IMG/VR virus record: IMGVR_UViG_3300045999_003283
Span: 1 to 27,987 of that record
From: a virus
Reading direction: 5' to 3' (one strand)
DNA length: 27,987 nt
A program made the position numbers and the translations under genes. This document shows, in pieces, positions 1 to 5,632 of this stretch (positions are counted from its first letter, which is position 1; the number at the start of each line of letters is the position of its first letter). The notes below the pieces were generated by a model. The model had not been told where the DNA came from. It saw only the letters and a list, made by a program, of their open reading frames with translations, and did not search any database.

Positions 1-51
1 ATTGAGAACACGACGAATCTGTTCTTCTGTATAAATCTCTTTACTTACCAT
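1..51 (-). CDS. 5' end of an unidentified gene cut by the window edge
   Basis: An ATG at 51-49 opens a frame that stays open for 17 codons to the window edge, reading MVSKEIYTEEQIRRVLN. It overlaps the last codons and stop of the upstream helicase gene. An AAGGA sequence lies about 8 nt upstream of the ATG, inside the helicase reading frame, which is the pattern of a translationally coupled operon gene. The position directly after a replicative helicase suggests another replication or nucleotide-metabolism protein. The fragment is too short to assign a family. Confidence 0.55.
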   Translation of the reverse strand, partial: MVSKEIYTEEQIRRVLN

Positions 52-1264
52 CTTCAAAATCCTTGTAACGATAGTAACCCTTATCAAAGTCACATTGAAC
101 TAAGAAGTCTCCCATAAAACCATTACGGTTCTTTCTAAAAGCACACTCAATAATATCGCTATTACTAGCACGACCCAAAGCCATAACCCAGTCAGCATCA
201 TAGGCAATCTGTCTTGACCATGCTGTTTGTGCAAGTGTAGGAACAGTAGACATATCCTTTACATCGTCAGGTGTAGCAGATGAGATAGCGATAATAGGTA
301 CTTCTTCGCTAATAGCCATTAGCTTTAGTTCACGGGATAGATTCTTCATCTTTACCGTTTCATTATCAGCCTTCTGGTTTGGACTCATCAACTGAAGGTA
401 GTCAACTACAACGAAGTCTGGCTTGTATTGATCTAGTTTTCCACGGATTACAGAAGGTGTTACTTCTCCACCAGAGTCATTTGAAATGATGTGGAATGGT
501 GGACGACCTTCAAGTTTGTTTGTATGCCATTTCTTCATCATGTCAAGTTCAACTTCACCGTTTGATAACTTACGATGTGACCAAAGTCCCTCACCCATAA
601 TTGTGAATACACGGTTGCGAACTTCTGTCTCACTCATTTCAAGAGAGATGATAAGTGGTGTCTTGCCCTGTTTCCAGGCCTGCACAGCAAAGTAGAGAGC
701 CATCCATGACTTTCCAATACCAGGGTATGCCAGAAAGACTCCTAGCTGTCCTGGCATGATTCCAGAAGGTAGATAGTTATCAAACCCTGGCAATCCTGTT
801 TTGATTCCACGTTGTCCAAGAGCTTGCTGCTCTTTAACATTCTCAAAGTATGCAATTGCAGAGTCAAGGTCTGTTGCATCAATGTCACGAATAGAAGATG
901 TATTTTTCTTTAGTGTAGATGTTTTAGTAATAAGATCTTCAAGTGCCTGAACACCTTGTCCACCCTGAACCTCAGTCGCTGCAGATCTTAGAATATCTTT
1001 AAGGCTATCATTTAGGTACTCAGTCTGTAACTCTTCAAGGTGATGCTTAGTTGCACCAACATCCTTAAGGACCTCAAAGTCTCTAAACTTTTCTACTACT
1101 AGAGATGAAGGTGGTACTGTTCCATTGTTCTCAGCATAAAGACGAATGAAGTTCCATACATCGTTATGAGTTCTAAGCAGTGTTTCTACGTTTGCTTGTA
1201 GCAATACATGAAGCTGCTTATCTTGTAATACCGCTGAAATTACCTTAGCTTCTGTATTATTCAC
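41..1264 (-). CDS. DnaB-family replicative DNA helicase
   Basis: This is a 407-residue hexameric-helicase type protein expected to unwind the phage replication fork. Residues 1-120 are a helical N-terminal domain like the DnaB primase-interacting region. Residues 150-400 form the RecA-like core. The Walker A motif is AYPGIGKSW (179-187, K185 and S186), the catalytic-glutamate segment is ISLEMS (E209), and the Walker B motif is FVVVDYLQLM (D288). FRKNRNG near 376-382 looks like the arginine-finger region. The usual LSQLNR-type motif after Walker B reads ISSATPDD (residues 327-334), so the sensor glutamine is missing there. The start is GTG at 1264, with AAGGAG 8 nt upstream, and it overlaps the stop of the previous gene. 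Annotating it as a DnaB-like helicase is secure; whether it loads with a dedicated loader is inference. Confidence 0.93.
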   Translation of the reverse strand: MNNTEAKVISAVLQDKQLHVLLQANVETLLRTHNDVWNFIRLYAENNGTVPPSSLVVEKFRDFEVLKDVGATKHHLEELQTEYLNDSLKDILRSAATEVQGGQGVQALEDLITKTSTLKKNTSSIRDIDATDLDSAIAYFENVKEQQALGQRGIKTGLPGFDNYLPSGIMPGQLGVFLAYPGIGKSWMALYFAVQAWKQGKTPLIISLEMSETEVRNRVFTIMGEGLWSHRKLSNGEVELDMMKKWHTNKLEGRPPFHIISNDSGGEVTPSVIRGKLDQYKPDFVVVDYLQLMSPNQKADNETVKMKNLSRELKLMAISEEVPIIAISSATPDDVKDMSTVPTLAQTAWSRQIAYDADWVMALGRASNSDIIECAFRKNRNGFMGDFLVQCDFDKGYYRYKDFEDGK

Positions 1265-1565
1265 TTAGCCACTCCTTTGCTTTAGCCCTACGTTGTTGTC
1301 TTTCTTTTATATCTTGCTCTACATCTAGTTTACCATTAAGAATTTTTTCTGCATTATAAGCAAAGTAATTCCAGCTTGCTTCTTGTGCAACAGAAAAATA
1401 ATAATCTAGTAAGTCATAGCACTGTGACATGCCATAAGACTCAACAAGTCCATCTGCTGCCCATTGCTCTACGTTTAAGTTAAGAGATGGCTTTTGCCCA
1501 TACTTTGCTGTATGTAATTTTGAGTATCTACTCAGCAAAGCCATACGGTCTTTGCGTTCTGCCAT
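1257..1565 (-). CDS. Small helical protein upstream of DnaB; possible helicase loader or replisome organiser
   Basis: This 102-residue protein has a basic N-terminus (MAERKDRMALL) and a basic C-terminus (KERQQRRAKAKEWLSE) around a central helical, aromatic region (CYDLLDYYF, WNYFAYNAEKIL). Its start codon overlaps the stop of the upstream gene as TAATG, and its own 3' end overlaps the GTG start of the helicase, so the three genes look translationally coupled. Small basic helical proteins directly upstream of a phage DnaB are often loaders or DnaD-like organisers. That role is inferred from position and charge only; I see no diagnostic motif. It could also be a DNA-binding protein of another kind. 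Confidence 0.8.
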   Translation of the reverse strand: MAERKDRMALLSRYSKLHTAKYGQKPSLNLNVEQWAADGLVESYGMSQCYDLLDYYFSVAQEASWNYFAYNAEKILNGKLDVEQDIKERQQRRAKAKEWLSE

Positions 1566-1792
1566 TACTCTGAGATTTCAGACTTTGCTTCTTGAATCTT
1601 CTCAGTTAGCTTATCTTCTACAAACTTATACACACGCTCAAAAGCTTCGTTTGTAGTTTCTCCGTCACGCTTGCTATCTACAATTCCTAGATCAAGTCTT
1701 AGTGACTGAAAGTTACCAAGATTAAGCGTATAGCCTAACGTTACATTTACCTTTGTTGGTTCATTTGTTACTACGTAATTGCTATTTTCCAT
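1565..1792 (-). CDS. Conserved-type small protein of the replication cluster, function unknown
   Basis: This is a 75-residue protein starting MENSNYVVTNEPTKV. An in-frame ATG four codons upstream, at 1804, is possible. The start at 1792 is preferred because a GGGTGGGG block sits 3 nt upstream of it, and the same block precedes another MEN-type gene at 5152. The first half is predicted beta (KVNVTLGYTLNLGNFQSLRLDLGI) and the second half a charged amphipathic helix (EAFERVYKFVEDKLTEKIQEA). Proteins of this general look occur beside DnaB in other actinophage-like genomes, but I know of no established function. It is the first gene after the hairpin and promoter-like boundary at 1829-1872 and is coupled to the next gene by TAATG. 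Confidence 0.82.
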   Translation of the reverse strand: MENSNYVVTNEPTKVNVTLGYTLNLGNFQSLRLDLGIVDSKRDGETTNEAFERVYKFVEDKLTEKIQEAKSEISE

Positions 1793-1802
1793 TACCCCAC
1801 CC
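1785..1802 (-). promoter_or_regulatory. G-rich ribosome-binding block, copy 2
   Basis: Read on the minus strand this is GGGTGGGGTAATGGAAAA, containing the start codon of the small gene that begins at 1792. It differs from the block at 5145-5163 only by one extra A before the ATG in the other copy. It decides the start codon choice for this gene. It is G-rich and not a textbook AGGAGG. Confidence 0.6.
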
Positions 1803-1828
1803 ATTTCATTGTCTTTCGTTATATAGTA

Positions 1829-1837
1829 ATCATATCA
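1829..1837 (-). promoter_or_regulatory. Extended -10 promoter-like box before the replication cluster
   Basis: The minus strand reads TGATATGAT, an extended -10 with a 5/6 match to TATAAT. A weak -35 candidate, TTGCAG, lies exactly 17 nt upstream, within the adjacent hairpin. The box sits about 37 nt upstream of the ATG at 1792. It is the only gap of any size between the tail and replication clusters, so it could start a separate replication transcript. Confidence 0.45.
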
Positions 1838-1848
1838 TAAGATTGGCC

Positions 1849-1872
1849 ATGCTGCAACATTGGTAGCAGCAT
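1849..1872 (-). other. Hairpin between tail and replication modules
   Basis: ATGCTGC at 1849-1855 pairs perfectly with GCAGCAT at 1866-1872 around a 10-nt loop. There is no U-run after it in the minus-strand transcript (GGCCAATC follows), so it is not a classical intrinsic terminator. It lies just 5' of the extended -10 box at 1829 and 3' of the last tail-module gene, so a processing, regulatory or operator role at the module boundary is possible. Confidence 0.4.
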
Positions 1873-1890
1873 AGATTAATTAATAAAACA

Positions 1891-2118
1891 TTATAACCCT
1901 ATCATTTTTTTAGCATTCTCCAATGCTTTTTCTTGAGAATAACCTTTTTGAATATACTGAGATGTAACATCAATAAGCTGATCTTCTTTGGTATCTTCAA
2001 GATTCCATTTAACTGCCATGGTCTTAGAATCTGGACTATTAAAAAAATCAATCTCTTCTTGAGTTAAATCTCTTTCTATTAATTCTTGTAGTTCAACATT
2101 AAATTCTGTTATTTTCAT
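1891..2118 (-). CDS. Small acidic helical protein after the tail fibre, function unknown
   Basis: This 75-residue acidic protein is mostly helical. Its middle reads ERDLTQEEIDFFNSPDSKTM and its C-terminal segment SQEKALENAKKMIGL. It begins one base past the stop of the collagen-like fibre gene; the TAA and the ATG are separated by a single A. A GGGGGG run about 9 nt upstream could serve as a poor ribosome-binding site. It is the last gene of the structural run before the module boundary hairpin. Tail fibre genes are often followed by small chaperones, and that is one possible role, but nothing in the sequence proves it. Confidence 0.75.
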   Translation of the reverse strand: MKITEFNVELQELIERDLTQEEIDFFNSPDSKTMAVKWNLEDTKEDQLIDVTSQYIQKGYSQEKALENAKKMIGL

Positions 2119-2119
2119 T

Positions 2120-3850
2120 TTATGCTACCCCCCATAAATTCCATGTTCCACCTGTCCAGCTTTCTGATACTATTTGAAAGTTAATTGTATTAATTGCAGA
2201 TGCTTGAGTAATTGTTCCTGATCCTTGAAATGTTTGAAAAGAAACTGATGACGAAATATATGATGGCAAAGCACCAGATACTACCATATCCCATTGTTTC
2301 GTTCCAGTACTATTTGCATTTCTTATGTGTAGTTTTCCTGAAGACCATCTATAAGTTAAATTTGGCTCTAATCCGCTTGATGTGCTTATCATATATGTAC
2401 CACTAGTAGGTGTAACATAATCATTTCCTCCAGTAAAACCAGAAGCATTTCCGTTTACCCAGATTCTTGGAGAATTTCCAAGCAGACCATTATTACTAGA
2501 GCAAGTTGCTCCAGACCATGAAAGTATTAGCTCTTTATATGCTCCATTTAATCCAGTGAATGATGAAAAAAAACCTGATGTTGCTTGATATGTTCCAATA
2601 AGTGTCCATGGACCTGTTCCTGCACCAGCAGGACCTGTTTCTCCTGTGTCACCCTTGAGTCCTTGAGGACCTGTTGCTCCAGTGTCGCCTTTAACTCCTT
2701 GAATGCCTTGTAATCCTTGTTCTCCTTGAATACCCTGTAACCCTTGTATTCCTTGAATGCCTTGATCACCAGTATCGCCTTTAGGTCCTTCAATTCCTTG
2801 AATGCCTTGCTCACCCTGAATACCTTGAATTCCTTGGTCGCCAGTATCTCCTTTAGGACCAGGCTCTCCTTGAATTCCCTGTGGTCCTTGAGGACCAACA
2901 GCACCAAGTCTTACAACTACAAAAATAACTGAGTCATTGTTTGAGAAGATGTGTCCACCTTCAATATACTCTACTGGAATTTGGTCATAGCCAGTAAACT
3001 CAGTAGGTGATGCAGTTGCTTCCCACTTTTGATATTGAGAAGAATCTGATTGATTTTGAATAATAAGAATATCACCAGCATCAATAAGATGAAGGAATAA
3101 GTTAACATCGTCACCATCTCTATCAAGATGACTTGCAGAAAGAATAGTTCCATCAATTTGTCCAGCTGTATTCCAAATACCATGACCTGATCCAGGGTCT
3201 CCAGTAGTAGTTGTTGTTTTTACTGTGTAAGGGAAAAATGCAGAGGAACCCCCGTCGGCACCAGCAGGCCCTGTATCGCCAGTGTCTCCTTTATCCCCTT
3301 TATCGCCTTTTTCTCCTTGAATTCCTTGTTCGCCTTGAATACCCTGAATACCTTGAGGACCTTGATCACCAGTGTCGCCTTTAGGTCCTTGAACACCTTG
3401 TTCTCCTTGTATGCCCTGAGTACCCTGATCACCAGTATTTCCTTTTTCTCCCTGGATGCCCTGCTCACCTTGAACACCTTGTGATCCAGTATCTCCTTTA
3501 TCACCTTTAATACCTTGAGAACCAGTATCTCCTTTTGGAATAGTAAAATTTAAAACAACATTGCTAGATGTTCCAGAGTTTGTTACAGAAGCTGATGTGC
3601 CAGCATTGCCAGTTGTTGTTGATCCAACGGTAATGGTTGCTGCAGCATCACCTTTATCACCTTTAGGTCCTTGAATACTTTGACCAGATGAGAGCTCAAT
3701 AATTCCACTAGCCTGATATATATCTATGCTATTGCTATTTTGCACAACAACATTTGTTATTGAGTTTGCTGGTAATACCTCAACCACTAAATTGTTACTG
3801 TGAACATCTAAAATTACTGGGGTATTATTTATATTGACAATATCTGTCAT
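2120..3850 (-). CDS. Collagen-like tail fibre protein
   Basis: This 576-residue fibre protein has four parts. Residues 1-60 form a short beta N-terminus, followed by a mini Gly-X-Y stretch (61-69). Gly-X-Y block 1 covers about 107-201 and block 2 about 316-411, both dominated by GDTGDQG, GIQGEQG and GPKGDTG triplets. The insert at 202-315 and the C-terminal domain at 412-576 are globular and beta-rich. Gly-X-Y repeats in phage fibres form trimeric collagen-like stalks, and the C-terminal domain ([14 protein letters not shown]...TWNLWGVA) is the likely receptor-binding head. It overlaps the preceding gene by ATGA and has AGGT upstream of the ATG. The fibre probably attaches through its N-terminus, or through the preceding small protein, to the tail tip. 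Confidence 0.9.
   Translation of the reverse strand: MTDIVNINNTPVILDVHSNNLVVEVLPANSITNVVVQNSNSIDIYQASGIIELSSGQSIQGPKGDKGDAAATITVGSTTTGNAGTSASVTNSGTSSNVVLNFTIPKGDTGSQGIKGDKGDTGSQGVQGEQGIQGEKGNTGDQGTQGIQGEQGVQGPKGDTGDQGPQGIQGIQGEQGIQGEKGDKGDKGDTGDTGPAGADGGSSAFFPYTVKTTTTTGDPGSGHGIWNTAGQIDGTILSASHLDRDGDDVNLFLHLIDAGDILIIQNQSDSSQYQKWEATASPTEFTGYDQIPVEYIEGGHIFSNNDSVIFVVVRLGAVGPQGPQGIQGEPGPKGDTGDQGIQGIQGEQGIQGIEGPKGDTGDQGIQGIQGLQGIQGEQGLQGIQGVKGDTGATGPQGLKGDTGETGPAGAGTGPWTLIGTYQATSGFFSSFTGLNGAYKELILSWSGATCSSNNGLLGNSPRIWVNGNASGFTGGNDYVTPTSGTYMISTSSGLEPNLTYRWSSGKLHIRNANSTGTKQWDMVVSGALPSYISSSVSFQTFQGSGTITQASAINTINFQIVSESWTGGTWNLWGVA
2618..2905 (-). repeat. Gly-X-Y coding repeat block 2
   Basis: About 32 consecutive Gly-X-Y triplets of the fibre gene (residues 316-411) are coded here by near-repeating 9-bp units. 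The block resembles 3248-3532 at DNA level. This makes slippage or recombination between the blocks plausible. Confidence 0.85.
3248..3532 (-). repeat. Gly-X-Y coding repeat block 1
   Basis: About 31 Gly-X-Y triplets (residues 107-201) of the fibre gene are encoded here. They use the same GDTGDQG, GIQGEQG and GPKGDTG units as block 2. A globular segment of about 114 residues separates the two blocks. Confidence 0.85.
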
Positions 3851-4191
3851 CTAGTTACCTGTGGGGTTACAGTTATGCGACCCTGAACAAGACGTGTTAC
3901 TACTGATGAAGATGTTATTTCAAGGTCATATACGTATTCACCTGCTGTAAGTGCTCCAGTCTGCGTTGCAGTGGCTGTAACAGCTATAGTTCCAGCTGTT
4001 CCACCTAATACTATTCCACTTCCAGAGGTTAGTGATAGAGCAGCAGATGCAGCATCATAGCTTGTTCTAAGTTGGAGTGCTGCAGTGTATCCAGTAAGGT
4101 TGATTGGAGAACCATCAGAATTTTTATAGGTAAATGTAATATTCCAGGTTGCTCCTTGATCAATTATCAGGTTTGTAGTTGCTGCACTCAT
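3847..4191 (-). CDS. Small beta-sandwich tail protein, BppU-N-like
   Basis: This 114-residue, all-beta protein begins [20 protein letters not shown] and continues [20 protein letters not shown], a pattern typical of the N-terminal domain of the BppU baseplate upper protein and of many small minor tail proteins. The C-terminal part ([31 protein letters not shown]) completes the usual fold. In related phages this domain links receptor-binding fibres to the baseplate, and here it lies directly before the collagen-like fibre with an ATGA overlap. TAGGAG sits 7 nt upstream of the ATG. An extended -10 box at 4248-4256 may start transcription of this gene and the fibre. Confidence 0.8.
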   Translation of the reverse strand: MSAATTNLIIDQGATWNITFTYKNSDGSPINLTGYTAALQLRTSYDAASAALSLTSGSGIVLGGTAGTIAVTATATQTGALTAGEYVYDLEITSSSVVTRLVQGRITVTPQVTR

Positions 4192-4247
4192 TATTGCTCC
4201 TATTGGCTATATAAAATACTATTTTGAGATAATATTTTCCTTATTAA

Positions 4248-4256
4248 ATTATATCA
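4248..4256 (-). promoter_or_regulatory. Extended -10 promoter-like box before the fibre genes
   Basis: The minus strand reads TGATATAAT, a perfect -10 hexamer with the TGn extension. No convincing -35 is visible. It lies in the 75-bp gap between the HTH protein gene and the BppU-like gene, giving a predicted leader of about 50 nt. Confidence 0.5.
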
Positions 4257-4266
4257 TAGAATAGAT

Positions 4267-4809
4267 CTATACCGTTTCGTTCCAAATAGGTATAAATCTA
4301 CCGTCTTCTGTTCTGGTATATGTAAGTATACCGTCTCCCATGCGCCTTGTCAACTCTTGGCTTGTAGGTGTCATATTATTTGTTACCAGTTTATCTTTTC
4401 TTGGTTGACCTATGTGTATGCTTGCAAGAATAGCACGTATTTCCCTAACATGTGATTCAGAATAGTAGGATCTTACTTGCCAAGCCCTTTCGCCATTTAG
4501 CTTTGCACCGATTGGTGGGGGTATAACTCCTCGTTTAATTAAGCTTGGTATATACTTTCTATGCCTATTGACAAGCTGTGCAGTTTCTGATACACTATAT
4601 GCACGTTCACGATTTTTTTTAAAATCAGCAAGTAAGCATGTTTCTAAACGATCTTTAGTTATATTATAAAATGTAACCATACCAGTAGAACGAGAACTAT
4701 GGTATACCTTAACAAGATCACCATTGACAAACCATACCTTAACCTTACCCTTAATTACAGGTTCGTGATTGTATGCTTGGCTCTGGATTTTTCCTTTTGA
4801 AGTATCCAT
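4267..4809 (-). CDS. HTH DNA-binding protein, MerR/excisionase-like
   Basis: In this 180-residue protein, residues 68-115 (RAYSVSETAQLVNRHRKYIP to GERAWQVRSYY) look like a MerR- or excisionase-type winged HTH: a helix-turn-helix followed by a short wing ending in a tryptophan segment. The N-terminus (GKVKVWFVNGDLVKVYHSS) is a small beta domain. This points to a transcription regulator or DNA-architecture protein acting in the host cytoplasm. The start at 4809 is supported by AAAGAGGGA just upstream and gives a 55-bp overlap with the zinc-ribbon gene in a different frame. Its position inside a tail module is unusual for a regulator; late-gene control or moron-like expression are options. Confidence 0.78.
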   Translation of the reverse strand: MDTSKGKIQSQAYNHEPVIKGKVKVWFVNGDLVKVYHSSRSTGMVTFYNITKDRLETCLLADFKKNRERAYSVSETAQLVNRHRKYIPSLIKRGVIPPPIGAKLNGERAWQVRSYYSESHVREIRAILASIHIGQPRKDKLVTNNMTPTSQELTRRMGDGILTYTRTEDGRFIPIWNETV

Positions 4810-4946
4810 GTTCCCTCTTTAGTTGCTGAAGGTGGGTGATAAAATACTCTATTCCCACAAGAAATGCAAGATGTCTCTATATGGTCAACAGTTGTATACT
4901 GTCTATCTACAAAAACACGCCCACTGCATCTATTACAACTTAACAT
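4755..4946 (-). CDS. Small zinc-ribbon protein
   Basis: This 63-residue protein carries two CxxC knuckles, C4-x2-C7 and C27-x2-C30, spaced as in a zinc ribbon, with a basic, lysine-rich C-terminus. Such proteins bind nucleic acid or RNA polymerase; the exact target cannot be read from sequence. The start has AAAGGAAAT just upstream. Its last 55 bases overlap the start of the HTH gene, so the two are probably translated together and may act together. Confidence 0.82.
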   Translation of the reverse strand: MLSCNRCSGRVFVDRQYTTVDHIETSCISCGNRVFYHPPSATKEGTWILQKEKSRAKHTITNL

Positions 4947-4954
4947 TATTTCCT

Positions 4955-5152
4955 TTAGGTTGACTTCTGCTTAGAAGTTTTTTCTTCAAGATTTTTAGAA
5001 TATTCTTCTGCTGCTTTTTTCTTCTCTTCTTGTTCTTGAGAGTATTGAGTAATCTCAGCCCTCAGTATTGCTACTTGTGTTTCATAGTTTGAAACAAGTT
5101 CGCCAATTCTTTGCTGTAAAGCCATAATAATTAGTTCTGCTTTGTTTTCCAT
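4955..5152 (-). CDS. Small coiled-coil protein, function unknown
   Basis: This 65-residue protein starts MENKAELIIMALQQRIGELV and continues as one long charged helix with a Glu/Lys-rich C-terminus (EQEEKKKAAEEYSKNLEEK). Heptad-like hydrophobics at the start suggest a coiled coil. Similar short proteins are common in actinophage-like genomes, without known function. Its start lies in the G-rich block GGGTGGGGTAA shared with the gene at 1792. It is one of three consecutive tiny helical genes. Confidence 0.82.
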   Translation of the reverse strand: MENKAELIIMALQQRIGELVSNYETQVAILRAEITQYSQEQEEKKKAAEEYSKNLEEKTSKQKST

Positions 5153-5163
5153 TTACCCCACCC
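5145..5163 (-). promoter_or_regulatory. G-rich ribosome-binding block, copy 1
   Basis: The minus strand reads GGGTGGGGTAAATGGAAAA, covering the ribosome-binding region and the first codons of the coiled-coil gene. It is nearly identical to 1785-1802, although the two downstream proteins are otherwise unrelated. Confidence 0.6.
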
Positions 5164-5172
5164 TTTATATTT

Positions 5173-5388
5173 TTATGCTAAAGAATCTAGCTCATCTTGC
5201 AAAACTTGTTTTTTTGCTAATGAGTCTGATAATTGATTATTTAAAGATAAAATATTTTCTGAATTTGGAGTTGTAACTGCTTGCGCCTCTGCCAAACTTA
5301 AAATTAAATTATACTCTGAATAAGCAATATTCTTTAGATGCTGCTGTATAATTGCAGTCTTTTCTTCTACTGTTAGCTCTACTGTCAT
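5173..5388 (-). CDS. Tiny helical protein, possible paralogue of its neighbour
   Basis: This is a 71-residue all-helical protein (MTVELTVEEKTAIIQQHLKN...). Like the next upstream gene it begins MT, has an EEK near residue 8, a central Leu/Ile-rich helix, an Asn/Ser-rich turn and a final amphipathic helix ending near L-x-SL. Similarity is weak and seen only by eye, so common ancestry is possible but unproven. AAGGAGG lies 6 nt before the ATG, one of the best ribosome-binding sites in the window, and a TGATATACT box lies just upstream of that. Strong initiation suggests an abundant small protein. Function is unknown. Confidence 0.8.
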   Translation of the reverse strand: MTVELTVEEKTAIIQQHLKNIAYSEYNLILSLAEAQAVTTPNSENILSLNNQLSDSLAKKQVLQDELDSLA

Positions 5389-5404
5389 TTTTTCCTCCTT
5401 ATAT

Positions 5405-5413
5405 AGTATATCA
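5405..5413 (-). promoter_or_regulatory. Extended -10 promoter-like box
   Basis: The minus strand reads TGATATACT (5/6 match to TATAAT plus TGn). It ends about 16 nt before the ATG at 5388, and AAGGAGG follows directly, so the leader would be very short. It lies in the small gap between two tiny genes. Confidence 0.4.
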
Positions 5414-5417
5414 TATA

Positions 5418-5624
5418 TTAGCCTTCTATCAAACTGTTTAATGTCTCTTTTAAGGCATAAATTGCTTGCTCTCTGTCTAATATATCTTGTGTAACCTGCT
5501 CAACCTTGCTGCTATTAGAAGATATCAGTATATCAAGGTTGATTTTTTCTAAAGATAGGAATGATTCATAAAAATCTATTCTCTTTCTTAGAAATTCTAT
5601 TTTTTCCTCATTATTTATTGTCAT
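5418..5624 (-). CDS. Tiny helical protein after the Ig-domain fibre gene
   Basis: This 68-residue helical protein (MTINNEEKIEFLRKRIDFYE...) has two predicted amphipathic helices around an SSNSSK turn. Its ribosome-binding site, TTAAGGAAA, overlaps the TAA stop of the large upstream fibre gene, so it is probably translated by coupling. It may be a paralogue of the following gene. Candidate roles are fibre chaperone or small accessory protein; nothing in the sequence decides. Confidence 0.78.
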   Translation of the reverse strand: MTINNEEKIEFLRKRIDFYESFLSLEKINLDILISSNSSKVEQVTQDILDREQAIYALKETLNSLIEG

Positions 5625-5632
5625 TTTTTTCC

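Noticed and set aside
2548-3504. Extra minus-strand open frames in the collagen region
   Set aside because: They are out-of-frame readings of the Gly-X-Y repeat, which stays open by virtue of its 9-bp periodicity.
2618-3532. Possible CRISPR-like or minisatellite array
   Set aside because: The repeated units are codons of Gly-X-Y triplets in a single open frame, with no regular spacers.
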